From contig NZ_BNAI01000002.1 in assembly GCF_014653215.1 (NCBI RefSeq), positions 248,001 to 312,000 of the forward strand: DNA of 64,000 nucleotides, in the 5' to 3' direction. The position numbers and the translations under genes were made by a program. Position 1 is the stretch's first letter. Each line of letters begins with the position of its first letter. The stretch comes from Pseudolysinimonas yzui (GTDB lineage: Bacteria > Actinomycetota > Actinomycetes > Actinomycetales > Microbacteriaceae). The notes under the pieces were generated by a model. That model was not told the origin of the DNA, searched no databases, and saw only the letters and a program-made list of their open reading frames with translations. Positions 17,300 through 27,571 of the stretch are shown piece by piece.

Positions 17300-19309
17300 G
17301 TGGTCACCGCCCTCTATCGCCGCTACCGGCCGGAGACGTTCGCCGAACTGATCGGCCAGGCGCAAGTGACCGATCCGCTGCGCACGGCTCTGCGCACCGA
17401 CCGGGTCAATCACGCCTACCTCTTCTCCGGTCCGCGCGGCTGCGGCAAGACGACGAGCGCCCGCATCCTCGCCCGCTGCCTGAACTGTGCGGAAGGGCCG
17501 ACCGATACCCCGTGCGGGACGTGCGCATCGTGCGTCGAGCTGGCGCGCGACGGCGGCGGGTCGCTCGATGTCGTCGAGATCGACGCGGCTTCGCACAACG
17601 GCGTGGATGACGCGCGCGACCTGCGCGAGCGTGCGGCCTTCGCCCCCGCCCGCGACCGGTACAAGATCTTCATCCTCGATGAGGCGCACATGGTGACGCC
17701 CCAGGGGTTCAACGCGCTGCTGAAGCTCGTCGAGGAGCCCCCCGAGCACATCAAGTTCATCTTCGCCACGACCGAGCCCGAGAAGGTCATCGGCACGATC
17801 CGCAGCCGCACCCACCACTACCCGTTCCGTCTGGTGCCGCCCGCGCAGATGCTCGACTACGTGCAGAAGATGTGTGCCGACGAAGCGGTCGAGGTCGAAG
17901 GCGGGGTGCTGCCGCTGGTGGTGCGGGCCGGAGGCGGCTCGGTGCGCGACACGTTGTCGCTGCTCGACCAGCTCATCGCGGGATCCGACCCTTCGACAGG
18001 CTCGGGGACCGTCATTCTGGGGTACGAGCGCGCGGTGGCGCTGCTCGGCTACACCCACGGCGCCCTGCTCGACGAAGTCGTCGACACGATCGCGGCACGG
18101 GATGCCGGGGCCGTCTTCGGGGCGATCGACCGGGTGATCCAGACCGGGCAGGATCCGCGTCGGTTCGTCGAAGACCTGCTGGAACGGCTGCGCGACCTCA
18201 TCGTCGTGGCGGCGACCCGCGACGGGGCATCGGCCGTGCTGCGCGGCGTGCCCCTCGACGAGATCGACCGGATGGCGGGGCAGGCGAGCGCTTTCGGGGC
18301 GGCAGAGCTCTCCCGGGCGGCGGATGTCGTCAACACGGCGCTCACCGAGATGACCGGTGCCACCTCGCCGCGGCTGCACCTGGAACTCATGGTCGCGCGT
18401 CTGCTGGTGCCGGCCGCCGACGAGACCGATCGCGGGGCGCTCGCCCGCGTGGAACGTCTGGAGCGGCGGATGGGCATCGACGAGCACCCGTCGATGCGCG
18501 CGGTGCCCGACCGCCCGGCGGTCGAACCCGTCGACATCCGCAGCGCCCGCAAGGCGAAGGAAGAGGCATCGCCGGAACCGCGGGACGAGGAGCCCGTCGA
18601 CGACATCGAAACCGGGGTCGAAACCCCGCCGCCCGCCGAGATCTCCGCGCCCGAGCCGGCTTCGCCGGTCACCCTGCATCAGATCAAGGATGCCTGGCCC
18701 GAGATCCTCGAGATCGTCAAAGACTCGAAGCGCAACGCCTGGATGGCCCTTGCCGCCTCGACGCCTCGTGCGTTCGCCGGCGACGTGCTCACCGTCGCGT
18801 TCGCGACCGAGGCGGATGTCGCGTCGTTCAAGCAGCCGCAGAGCCCCGGCGAGAGCGTCAGCGAGCAGTTGCGCGGCGCCATCCACCAGGTGCTCGGGGT
18901 GCGCGTGAAGTTCCTCGCCCGGCACGAGGCCGAGTCTCCGCGCGTCGAGGAGCGCCCGGCGCAGCCGGAGGCGTCGCAGAACCCCGCCGACGAGAACCCG
19001 CTTCCCCCGGCCCCCGAGTGGAACGTGGTGCAGATCCCCTCGAGCGAGCCCGTGCTGCCGGTGCCCGCTGTGTCCGAGCCTGCGGCATCCGAGCCTGCTG
19101 CACCGGCCGAACCGGATGCGCCCGTCGAGCCGCCGCCCGCTCCCGCGACGAGCGTCTCCGAGCGCCGCGCGCCGCAGCATCACACCGCCGACGGCAAGGC
19201 CCGCTACGGCGAGGCGGTGGTGCGCGAGATCCTCGGCGCGAGCTTCATCGAAGAGCAGACCCTGCACCCGGCGGATCCGCCGCCACCGCTCGACTCCCTC
19301 GACGACTAG
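17300..19309 (+). CDS. dnaX: DNA polymerase III subunits gamma and tau
   Basis: A 669-residue clamp-loader ATPase. Residues 1-50 give ALYRRYRPETFAELIGQ and Walker A GPRGCGKTT (44-52); zinc-binding cysteines are at 63, 72, 75 and 78; Walker B is IFILDEAH. The C-terminal half is a Pro/Glu/Ala-rich linker and the tau tail. GTG 17300 is chosen because family similarity begins there and a -10 hexamer sits 6 bp before it. An 8- to 10-residue Gly/Ser/Thr insert near residue 235 (DPSTGSG) comes from a short dispersed repeat. The gene is followed 9 bp later by recR. Confidence 0.96.
   Translation: MVTALYRRYRPETFAELIGQAQVTDPLRTALRTDRVNHAYLFSGPRGCGKTTSARILARCLNCAEGPTDTPCGTCASCVELARDGGGSLDVVEIDAASHNGVDDARDLRERAAFAPARDRYKIFILDEAHMVTPQGFNALLKLVEEPPEHIKFIFATTEPEKVIGTIRSRTHHYPFRLVPPAQMLDYVQKMCADEAVEVEGGVLPLVVRAGGGSVRDTLSLLDQLIAGSDPSTGSGTVILGYERAVALLGYTHGALLDEVVDTIAARDAGAVFGAIDRVIQTGQDPRRFVEDLLERLRDLIVVAATRDGASAVLRGVPLDEIDRMAGQASAFGAAELSRAADVVNTALTEMTGATSPRLHLELMVARLLVPAADETDRGALARVERLERRMGIDEHPSMRAVPDRPAVEPVDIRSARKAKEEASPEPRDEEPVDDIETGVETPPPAEISAPEPASPVTLHQIKDAWPEILEIVKDSKRNAWMALAASTPRAFAGDVLTVAFATEADVASFKQPQSPGESVSEQLRGAIHQVLGVRVKFLARHEAESPRVEERPAQPEASQNPADENPLPPAPEWNVVQIPSSEPVLPVPAVSEPAASEPAAPAEPDAPVEPPPAPATSVSERRAPQHHTADGKARYGEAVVREILGASFIEEQTLHPADPPPPLDSLDD
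17989..18010 (+). repeat. Short dispersed repeat inserted in frame in dnaX
   Basis: CCCTTCGACAGGCTCGGGGA and the next two bases resemble the CTTCGACAGGCTCAGGGA repeat that I recall as scattered between genes of many actinobacteria. Here it lies within coding sequence and is read as a flexible Pro-Ser-Thr-Gly-Ser-Gly segment. Confidence 0.5.
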
Positions 19310-19318
19310 GAGCCCGGC

Positions 19319-19918
19319 ATGTACGAGGGCATCGTGCAGGAGCTGATCGACGAACTCGGTCGGCTGCCCGGCATCGGGCCGAAGTCGGCGCAACGCATCG
19401 CCTTCCACATCCTGCAGACCGAGTCGTTCGACACGAAACGGCTCGCGCAGATCCTCATGGATGTGCGCGACAAGGTGCGGTTCTGCTCGATCTGCGGCAA
19501 CGTCGCCGAACAGGAGACCTGCTCGATCTGTCGTGATCCGCGCCGCAGCCCGGCGACGATCTGCGTCGTCGAGGAGGCGAAGGATGTCGTCGCGATCGAA
19601 CGCACCCGCGAGTTCCGGGGGCTGTACCACGTGCTCGGCGGGGCGATCAGCCCCATCGACGGCATCGGACCCGACGACCTGCGCATCGCATCCCTGGTCA
19701 AGCGGCTGGCGGACTCGACGGTGACCGAGGTGATCATCGCGACCGACCCGAACCTCGAGGGCGAAGCAACGGCCACCTACCTGACCCGTCTGCTCGTGCA
19801 GCCCGGCCTGCGCGTGACGCGCCTCGCCTCGGGGCTTCCCGTCGGTGGCGACCTGGAGTACGCCGACGAGGTCACGCTGGGCCGTGCTTTCGAGGGCCGG
19901 CGTACGGTCGAGGCCTGA
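19319..19918 (+). CDS. recR: Recombination mediator protein RecR
   Basis: A 199-residue protein, full length for the family. A helix-hairpin-helix lies at 10-30 ([17 protein letters not shown]), the zinc finger uses Cys56, Cys59, Cys68 and Cys71, and the Toprim domain starts near residue 78 ([15 protein letters not shown]) with [12 protein letters not shown]. RecR works with RecF and RecO to load RecA on gapped DNA. It lies 9 bp after dnaX, the usual bacterial arrangement. Confidence 0.97.
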   Translation: MYEGIVQELIDELGRLPGIGPKSAQRIAFHILQTESFDTKRLAQILMDVRDKVRFCSICGNVAEQETCSICRDPRRSPATICVVEEAKDVVAIERTREFRGLYHVLGGAISPIDGIGPDDLRIASLVKRLADSTVTEVIIATDPNLEGEATATYLTRLLVQPGLRVTRLASGLPVGGDLEYADEVTLGRAFEGRRTVEA

Positions 19919-19940
19919 TCCCCTGGCAAGCTGGTCTCCC

Positions 19941-20702
19941 GTGACCCTTTCTCCCGTGCGTCTCGTGGCCTTCGACCTCGACGACACCCTCGCCCCATCG
20001 AAGTCGCCGGTCGACCCGCGCATGGCGGAGCTACTCGTGAAGCTGCTCGGTGCCGTCGAGGTGTGTGTGATCTCGGGTGGGCAGTTCGGGCAGTTCCAGA
20101 GCCAGCTGGTCGACAATCTGCCGCTCGACCACCCCGAGGCGCTCGCGAGGATGCACCTCATGCCGACCTGTGGAACCCAGTACTTCCTGTTCCGCGACGG
20201 AGCGTGGGTGCGGCAGTACGCCGAGAACCTCACCGACGAGCAGAAGCGGGCCGCGCTCGCGGCCGTCGAGTCGGAGGCGAAACGGCTCGGGTTCTGGGAG
20301 ACCGAGACGTGGGGCCCCATCCTCGAAGACCGCGGCTCGCAGATCACCTTCTCGGCGCTCGGGCAGGCCGCTCCGGTGGACGCGAAGAAGGCCTGGGACC
20401 CGACGGGCGAGAAGAAGAACGCCCTGCGCGCCGCCGTGCAGCAGCACCTCCCCGACCTCGAGGTGCGCTCCGGCGGGTCGACGAGTGTCGACATCACCCG
20501 GCGCGGCATCGACAAGGCTTACGGCATGGCCCGCCTCTCCGAGCTCACCGGCATCCCGTTCGAGCAGATGCTCTTCGTCGGCGACCGTCTCGACCCCGAT
20601 GGCAACGACTTCCCGGTGATCGCGCTCGGCATCCCGACCCGTGCCGTCGAGGGCTGGGAGGACACCGCCGAGGTCGTCGAGGAGTTCCTCGCCGCTCGCT
20701 GA
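19941..20702 (+). CDS. HAD family phosphatase (type IIB)
   Basis: A 253-residue haloacid-dehalogenase-type hydrolase. Motif I is FDLDDTLAPS with the nucleophilic Asp, motif II is VCVISGGQFGQF and motif IV is MLFVGDRLDPDGNDFPV. The IIB cap lies between. Relatives are phosphomannomutases and sugar-phosphate phosphatases, so a phosphosugar is a likely substrate. GTG 19941 follows the recR stop by 22 bp; the open frame upstream lies inside recR. Confidence 0.85.
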   Translation: MTLSPVRLVAFDLDDTLAPSKSPVDPRMAELLVKLLGAVEVCVISGGQFGQFQSQLVDNLPLDHPEALARMHLMPTCGTQYFLFRDGAWVRQYAENLTDEQKRAALAAVESEAKRLGFWETETWGPILEDRGSQITFSALGQAAPVDAKKAWDPTGEKKNALRAAVQQHLPDLEVRSGGSTSVDITRRGIDKAYGMARLSELTGIPFEQMLFVGDRLDPDGNDFPVIALGIPTRAVEGWEDTAEVVEEFLAAR

Positions 20703-20718
20703 CTCAGCGCCCGCTGAG
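20703..20718 (+). terminator. Hairpin directly after the HAD gene
   Basis: CTCAGC and GCTGAG form a 6-bp stem with a 4-nt loop starting at the base after the stop codon. No T-run follows. Confidence 0.4.
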
Positions 20719-20797
20719 CACCGTTCCGTACGACTCTCCGAGCAGGAGGGCGCCGATCCGGCGTGTCGGTCTCGAGCGGTGCTGACCGGGCGTCGGG

Positions 20798-20814
20798 CCG
20801 CGCATCCTGCGCGG
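20798..20814 (-). terminator. Hairpin directly after the GH114-like gene
   Basis: CCGCGCA and TGCGCGG form a 7-bp stem with a 3-nt loop, 1 bp beyond the stop codon of the minus-strand gene. A wider 7-bp pairing (GCTGACC/GGTCAGC) encloses it. It likely separates the two convergent genes. Confidence 0.5.
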
Positions 20815-20815
20815 G

Positions 20816-21622
20816 TCAGCAACTCGTGAACACGTATCCCGGATCGTCAGGAGTCGTCAGGTCGAGGTCGCGCAGCACCGCCGTGCCGACGGCGGCACAC
20901 GCGGCGGGGAGGTACTCGGCGGAGTACTCGATGTCGAACACCAGGTCGCCGTAGGCGTCGGTGTAGTCGGCGCACTCGTCGTATCGCGCGCACTCCTCGG
21001 TGATCGCGAAGTCGAATCCCACCTCGTCGCGCAGTCGCTCCGAGTCCCCTGCCTCGTTCTTCTGCGCGATCGCCAGGCCCAGCGAGTGGGCGACCCGCGC
21101 GTATGCCGCCGCGAGCGCGATGTTGTTCTCGATCGTGAGCCGTCCGTCGGAGCGGGTGTACGAGTCGAGGTTGTCGATCTCGACGGCGTCGAACCCGCCG
21201 GTGAGGCACGACGCGACGACGGTGCCGAGCAGCGCCGCGATCTCGTCGCGTTTCGCGTGCGTGGAGGTGTCGAGCAGGTACTCGTCGGGCCACCCCGGAT
21301 CGACGAGCGGTGAGCCGTCGGCAACCCGCAGCACGAGCGTCGGATGCTCGGCCACCCAGTGATCGCCCTCGCCGGGCTGCGTCTGGAATCCGTTGACGTA
21401 ACAGATGTCATAGACGCCCTCGCCGACCGACGCGTCGGTCGCATCCCGCGCGACGACGGTGACGCCCTCGGGCGGGTCGTAGCCGCCCCCGAGCTGGTAG
21501 TCGAACGCGGCACCCGCAGGGGGCAACCGGATGTCGGGGGCCTCTGTCGCGGGGACGCACCCGGCGAGCGTGACGAGGGCCGCAATCGCACCGACGACAG
21601 TGAGGGCAGGCCGGTGGGACAC
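20816..21622 (-). CDS. GH114-like (endo-alpha-1,4-polygalactosaminidase family) lipoprotein
   Basis: A 268-residue exported protein. The signal peptide ends LVTLAGC, with Cys22 as lipid anchor. The body is the TM1410/GH114 TIM barrel: [49 protein letters not shown] with the likely catalytic Asp residues, [10 protein letters not shown] and [15 protein letters not shown]114 enzymes cut galactosaminogalactan; the actinobacterial members are uncharacterised, so the glycan target is open. GTG 21622 is preceded by CAGAAT 6 bp upstream, suggesting a leaderless message. Four cysteines besides the anchor may form disulfides. Confidence 0.78.
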   Translation of the reverse strand: MSHRPALTVVGAIAALVTLAGCVPATEAPDIRLPPAGAAFDYQLGGGYDPPEGVTVVARDATDASVGEGVYDICYVNGFQTQPGEGDHWVAEHPTLVLRVADGSPLVDPGWPDEYLLDTSTHAKRDEIAALLGTVVASCLTGGFDAVEIDNLDSYTRSDGRLTIENNIALAAAYARVAHSLGLAIAQKNEAGDSERLRDEVGFDFAITEECARYDECADYTDAYGDLVFDIEYSAEYLPAACAAVGTAVLRDLDLTTPDDPGYVFTSC

Positions 21623-21694
21623 AGCCCCATTCTGGCGCGGCTAAACTTCCCTCGGGCCGCTCGCCCGACATCCTCTCTTCCCTGGAGCACCACC

Positions 21695-22990
21695 GTGAGC
21701 CTCATCGTGCAGAAGTACGGGGGATCGAGCGTCGCCGACGCCGAGAGCATCAAGCGGGTCGCGAAGCGCATCGTGCAGACCCGCCGGGCCGGTCACGACG
21801 TCGTCGTGGCGGTGTCGGCGATGGGCGACACGACCGACGACCTCATCGACCTCGCCCATCAGGTGACGCCGCAGCCCGATCCGCGCGAGATGGACATGCT
21901 GCTCACCACGGGGGAGCGCATCTCGATGGCGCTGCTCGCGATGGCGATCAAGAGCATGGGTCTCGACGCCCGGTCGTACACCGGCAGCCAGGCCGGCATG
22001 ATCACCGACGACCGTCACGGGTCGGCCCGCATCGTCGACGTCACCCCCGGCCGGGTCCGTGAGGCGCTCGACGACGGCGCCATCGCGATCGTCGCCGGGT
22101 TCCAGGGCTTCAACCGCGACAGCAAAGACATCACCACGCTCGGCCGCGGCGGGTCGGACACCACAGCGGTGGCGCTCGCCGCCGCCCTCGGCGCCGACGT
22201 CTGCGAGATCTACACGGATGTCGACGGCGTCTTCAGCGCCGACCCGCGGATCGTGCCGAAGGCGCACAAGATCGACAGGGTGACGAGCGAGGAGATGCTC
22301 GAGCTCGCGGCCGCGGGAGCGAAGGTGCTCTACATCCGCGCCGTCGAGTACGCCCGCCGGCACGGCGTGACGCTCCATGTACGGTCGAGCTTCAACAACA
22401 ACGAGGGCACCTGGGTGCTGCCGACCGAGCAGCACGACGTGCAGCAGAGCAACCCGAAGAAAGGGGAGTCGGTGGAAGAGCCGATCATCACCGGTGTTGC
22501 CGGAGACCTGAACGAGGCCAAGGTCACCGTCGTCGGGGTTCCCGACGTGCCCGGCAAGGCCGCCGAGATCTTCACCATCGTCGCCAAGACCGGCGCGAAC
22601 ATCGACATGATCGTGCAGAACGTGTCGGCTGCCGCGACCGGTCTCACCGATATCTCGTTCACCCTGCCGAAGGCGGATGGCGAGAAGGTCGTCACCGCCC
22701 TCAACAGCGAGCAGGCAGCGGTGGGCTTCGAGGCGCTCCAGTACGACGACCAGATCGGCAAGCTGGCCGTCGTGGGCGCCGGCATGCGCACCTCGGCGGG
22801 GGTGTCCGCCCAGCTCTTCCGCGCACTGTCGGAGGCCGGCATCAACATCGAGATGATCTCGACCAGCGAGATCCGCATCTCGGTCGTCACCCGCGCCGAC
22901 ACCCTGCATCACGCGATGCGGGTCGTGCACGAGGCGTTCGGTCTCGACGCCGACAGCGAAGCGGTCGTGCACGGCGGCACCGGCCGCTGA
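21695..22990 (+). CDS. lysC: Aspartate kinase
   Basis: A 431-residue monofunctional aspartokinase, first step to lysine, threonine, methionine and diaminopimelate. The kinase domain begins [19 protein letters not shown] and contains the [21 protein letters not shown] substrate site; two ACT domains fill the last 170 residues. GTG 21695 has GGAG about 8 nt upstream and a TAAACT hexamer at 21642-21647 could be its -10. A second, in-frame start at 22472 should give a separate regulatory subunit. asd follows after an unrelated secreted-protein gene. Confidence 0.96.
   Translation: MSLIVQKYGGSSVADAESIKRVAKRIVQTRRAGHDVVVAVSAMGDTTDDLIDLAHQVTPQPDPREMDMLLTTGERISMALLAMAIKSMGLDARSYTGSQAGMITDDRHGSARIVDVTPGRVREALDDGAIAIVAGFQGFNRDSKDITTLGRGGSDTTAVALAAALGADVCEIYTDVDGVFSADPRIVPKAHKIDRVTSEEMLELAAAGAKVLYIRAVEYARRHGVTLHVRSSFNNNEGTWVLPTEQHDVQQSNPKKGESVEEPIITGVAGDLNEAKVTVVGVPDVPGKAAEIFTIVAKTGANIDMIVQNVSAAATGLTDISFTLPKADGEKVVTALNSEQAAVGFEALQYDDQIGKLAVVGAGMRTSAGVSAQLFRALSEAGINIEMISTSEIRISVVTRADTLHHAMRVVHEAFGLDADSEAVVHGGTGR
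22472..22990 (+). CDS. Aspartate kinase beta subunit from internal start
   Basis: An in-frame GTG preceded by AAAGGGGAG at 5 nt spacing within lysC would yield a 172-residue polypeptide ([20 protein letters not shown]...) covering both ACT domains. This matches the known alpha/beta arrangement of Corynebacterium and Bacillus aspartokinases, where the beta chain binds the feedback inhibitors. The internal ribosome-binding site is visible; use of it is inferred. Confidence 0.7.
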   Translation: MEEPIITGVAGDLNEAKVTVVGVPDVPGKAAEIFTIVAKTGANIDMIVQNVSAAATGLTDISFTLPKADGEKVVTALNSEQAAVGFEALQYDDQIGKLAVVGAGMRTSAGVSAQLFRALSEAGINIEMISTSEIRISVVTRADTLHHAMRVVHEAFGLDADSEAVVHGGTGR

Positions 22991-23037
22991 CGTCGTCCCC
23001 CGGACTGGGGCCCCGGCTTCGATGAGAGTGCTCTCAC

Positions 23038-23058
23038 CTTCGGGGCGCGGCCCCGAAG
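23038..23058 (+). terminator. Hairpin after lysC
   Basis: CTTCGGGGC and GCCCCGAAG form a perfect 9-bp stem with a 3-nt loop, 48 bp after the lysC stop. No T-run. A TGAGAGTGCTCTCA near-palindrome (23022-23036 region) just before it resembles LacI-family operators but has no evident partner. Confidence 0.55.
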
Positions 23059-23066
23059 TGCGTGGT

Positions 23067-23101
23067 TAGTGTGACAACACGCTCATCGAATCGGGGGGTT
23101 C
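23067..23101 (+). promoter_or_regulatory. Promoter and GGGG-loop leader hairpin of the acidic secreted protein
   Basis: TAGTGT at 23067-23072 is a likely -10 element. The leader then forms GAATC-GGGG-GGTTC (23088-23101), a 5-bp stem whose G-rich loop is the only Shine-Dalgarno-like sequence, ending 5 nt before ATG 23107. The CAP-protein gene at 50286 has the same hairpin with a compensating base-pair change. Confidence 0.5.
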
Positions 23102-23106
23102 GCAAG

Positions 23107-24931
<1,825 letters not shown>

Positions 24932-24988
24932 CGACAAGGTGGCGGGTCACTCGAGGCGCAGCGAACGAAGCAGGCCCCGTCGGCTCGG

Positions 24989-24994
24989 TAGACT
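24989..24994 (+). promoter_or_regulatory. Leaderless -10 element of mqo
   Basis: TAGACT lies exactly 6 bp before GTG 25001. Confidence 0.45.
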
Positions 24995-25000
24995 CGTCGG

Positions 25001-26476
25001 GTGACTGAACCCCTCGACGTCGCCCTCATCGGCGGCGGGGTCATGAGCGCCACCCTCGGAACCCTGCTGAATCAACTCGAACCCACCTGGAAGATCGCGA
25101 TCTTCGAACGCCTCGGCGGCGTCGCTCGCGAGTCCTCCGATGCGTGGAACAACGCCGGCACCGGCCACGCGGCCCTGTGCGAGCTCAACTACACGCCCGA
25201 ACGCGACGACGGCACGATCGACATCGCGAACGCGGTGAAGGTCAACGAGCAGTTCCAGGTATCGCGACAGTTCTGGTCGTACCTCGTCAGCGAGGGGCTG
25301 CTGCCGGAGCCCAAGAGCTTCATCAACCCCGTTCCGCACATGAGCTTCGTCTGGGGTGCCGACAACGTCGCCTACCTGAAGAAGCGGTACGAGGCGCTGA
25401 AAGACCACCCGCTGTTCGCGGGCCTCGAGTACTCCGAAGACGCCGCTGTCATCCGCTCGTGGGCGCCGCTGCTCATCCCGGGTCGGCGCAAGGATCAGCC
25501 GATCGCGGCCACCCGCATCCCCTCGGGAACCGACGTCGACTTCGGATCGCTCACCCACATCCTCATCGACGGTCTCGTCGACAAGGGCGCGTCGCTGCAC
25601 CTCAACCACCGCGTCACCGGCCTGCGCCGGTCGCGCCGCACCGGCCTGTGGAAGCTTCGGGTGAAGCACGACGTCGGGTCGACGCCGAAGGAGTTCACCG
25701 CGCGGTTCGTGTTCGTCGGCGCCGGCGGCAACGCCCTCAACCTGCTGCAGCGCTCCGGCATCCGCGAGATCCGGGGGTACGGCGGGTTCCCGATCAGCGG
25801 GCAGTTCCTGCACACCGACGATCCCGCTCTCGTGCGCAGGCATTCGGCGAAGGTGTACGGCAAGGCGTCCGTCGGCGCACCGCCGATGTCGGTGCCGCAC
25901 CTCGACACCCGGGTCATCGACGGGCAGGCGAGCCTGCTCTTCGGCCCCTACGCCGGCTTCTCGACGAAGTACCTTAAGACCGGGTCGTACCTCGACCTGT
26001 TCGCGGCGCTGCGCTGGCACAACCTCTTCACCTTCATCGGGGCCGGGCTCAAGAACCTGTCGCTCGTCTGGTACCTCGTCACCGAGGTGCTCGCGACCCG
26101 CGCCAAGAAGATCCGCGCGTTGCAGCAGTTCGCGCCGACCGCCGACGGCAAGGACTGGCGCCTGATCACCGCCGGGCAGCGGGTGCAGATCATGAAGCGC
26201 GACGCCGACGGCAAGGCCATCATCCAGTTCGGCACCGAAGTCGTCGCCGGCGGTGACGGCACGATCGCGGGGCTGCTCGGCGCCTCGCCGGGTGCGTCGA
26301 CCGCCGTTCCGATCATGCTCGACGTGATCGCGAAGTGCTTCCCCGGGAAGAAGAATGCCTGGCGTCCGCAGCTCGAGGCGATGATCCCCTCCTACGGCGG
26401 CACCCTGTCGAGTGACCCGGCCGTCGCGCAGTCGACGTTGTCGCGTACCGCGGAGGCCCTCGGCATCCCCGCCTGA
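25001..26476 (+). CDS. mqo: Malate:quinone oxidoreductase
   Basis: A 491-residue FAD-dependent membrane-associated enzyme that oxidises malate to oxaloacetate and passes electrons to quinone in the TCA cycle. The FAD loop is DVALIGGGVMSATLGTLLNQL; SDAWNNAGTGHAALCELNYTP, QFWSYLV and VFVGAGGNALNLLQRSGI are typical Mqo segments, and the C-terminal GSPGAST-like region reads LLGASPGASTAVPIMLDV. Length matches the family. It has its own leaderless promoter. Confidence 0.96.
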   Translation: MTEPLDVALIGGGVMSATLGTLLNQLEPTWKIAIFERLGGVARESSDAWNNAGTGHAALCELNYTPERDDGTIDIANAVKVNEQFQVSRQFWSYLVSEGLLPEPKSFINPVPHMSFVWGADNVAYLKKRYEALKDHPLFAGLEYSEDAAVIRSWAPLLIPGRRKDQPIAATRIPSGTDVDFGSLTHILIDGLVDKGASLHLNHRVTGLRRSRRTGLWKLRVKHDVGSTPKEFTARFVFVGAGGNALNLLQRSGIREIRGYGGFPISGQFLHTDDPALVRRHSAKVYGKASVGAPPMSVPHLDTRVIDGQASLLFGPYAGFSTKYLKTGSYLDLFAALRWHNLFTFIGAGLKNLSLVWYLVTEVLATRAKKIRALQQFAPTADGKDWRLITAGQRVQIMKRDADGKAIIQFGTEVVAGGDGTIAGLLGASPGASTAVPIMLDVIAKCFPGKKNAWRPQLEAMIPSYGGTLSSDPAVAQSTLSRTAEALGIPA

Positions 26477-26491
26477 CCCTTGCCATCGGTT

Positions 26492-26505
26492 CGAACGTAT
26501 GTTCG
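26492..26505. promoter_or_regulatory. LexA (SOS) operator
   Basis: CGAACGTATGTTCG fits the Gram-positive LexA box CGAACRNRYGTTCG at every position. It ends 3 bp before the GTG of the radical SAM gene and contains TATGTT, a good -10 hexamer 5 bp before that GTG, so LexA would cover the promoter. Confidence 0.85.
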
Positions 26506-26508
26506 AAT

Positions 26509-27531
26509 GTGGGGATGCGATGGAGTGGGCAGGCGGTCGGGGCCGAGAGCGCCGCGGCGCTGCCCGGGCTCGGCACCCTGCGGGGGCTCGTGCGCTCCGT
26601 GCAGACCCCCGAGTTCGCCGGCATCACCTTCCACGAGGTGCTCGCCAAGTCGGCGCTCAACCAGGTTCCCGGCTCATCGAACGCCCTGCCGTTCGGCTGG
26701 ACCATCAACCCCTATCGAGGCTGCTCGCATGCCTGCGTGATGTGCTTCGCCCGGCAGACCCACACCTACCTCGACTTCGACGCGGGCCGTGACTTCGATT
26801 CCGAGATCGTCGTCAAGATCAACGTCGCCGAGGTGCTCGCGAAGGAGCTCGCCCGTCGGTCCTGGGGGCGGCATCCGGTGGCGCTGGGCACCAACACCGA
26901 CCCCTACCAACGCGCCGAAGGCCGCTATCGGCTGATGCCCGCCATCATCGAGGCGCTCGCCGCCTCGGGCACGCCGTTCAGCATCCTCACCAAGGGCACG
27001 CTGCTGCGCCGCGACATCCCGCTGCTGCAGCAGGCGGCCGAACGCGTGCCGGTCGAGGTCGCGATGACGATCGACATCTTCGACGCGGGCCTGCGTGAAT
27101 CGATCGAGCCGGGGGCGCCGACCACCGAGGCCCGGCTGGCCACCGTGCGTGCGGTACGGGATGCGGGCCTTCCCTGCGCTGTGTTCCTGATGCCGGTGTT
27201 CCCCTACCTCACCGACTCCGTCGAGCATCTCGACCGCGCTCTCGCCGCGATCGCCGCCACGGGTGCTCAGTCGGTGGCCTACTCGGCGCTGCACCTCAAG
27301 ACCGGCGCCCGGGAGTGGTTCTTCGCGTGGCTGGCGCGCGAGCACCCCGAACTGCTGCCCCGATACGGGCGGTTGTACCCGATGCGACAGGTCTACGCGC
27401 CTGCCGGGTATCGGCGGTGGCTCGCCGCCCGCATCCGGCCGATGCTGCGTTCCTACGGTCTCGATCGCCCGCGTCCCGAGGCGCCCGCGCCCCCGCCCGC
27501 GGCGGCCGGGATCCAGCCGACACTGTTCTGA
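26509..27531 (+). CDS. Rv2578c-family radical SAM protein, SOS-controlled
   Basis: A 340-residue radical SAM protein of the Rv2578c/SplB-like group. The iron-sulfur motif is CSHACVMCF (CxxxCxxC) within TINPYRGCSHACVMCFARQTHT; SAM-site strands follow (LGTNTDPYQRAEG, ILTKGTLLRRDIP). SplB relatives repair DNA photoproducts, but this branch is uncharacterised. GTG 26509 fits leaderless initiation; ATG 26515, two codons on, matches the MRW start I recall for Rv2578c. A LexA box overlaps the promoter, pointing to a DNA-damage role. Confidence 0.85.
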   Translation: MGMRWSGQAVGAESAAALPGLGTLRGLVRSVQTPEFAGITFHEVLAKSALNQVPGSSNALPFGWTINPYRGCSHACVMCFARQTHTYLDFDAGRDFDSEIVVKINVAEVLAKELARRSWGRHPVALGTNTDPYQRAEGRYRLMPAIIEALAASGTPFSILTKGTLLRRDIPLLQQAAERVPVEVAMTIDIFDAGLRESIEPGAPTTEARLATVRAVRDAGLPCAVFLMPVFPYLTDSVEHLDRALAAIAATGAQSVAYSALHLKTGAREWFFAWLAREHPELLPRYGRLYPMRQVYAPAGYRRWLAARIRPMLRSYGLDRPRPEAPAPPPAAAGIQPTLF

Positions 27532-27559
27532 CGTCGAGACGATCGGCAGGGTTGAGCCA

Positions 27560-27565
27560 TAGGCT
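27560..27565 (+). promoter_or_regulatory. Leaderless -10 element of the response regulator
   Basis: TAGGCT lies exactly 6 bp before GTG 27572. Confidence 0.45.
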
Positions 27566-27571
27566 TGTTCG

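Noticed and set aside
17240-20515. Very long open frame on the minus strand across dnaX, recR and the HAD gene
   Set aside because: It is Arg/Gly/His/Asp-rich, matches no family and arises from the GC-rich codon bias of the real genes on the other strand.
23022-23036. LacI-family operator TGAGAGTGCTCTCA
   Set aside because: The centre is not the usual CG, only one copy is seen and there is no LacI gene or sugar gene beside it; chance is likely.
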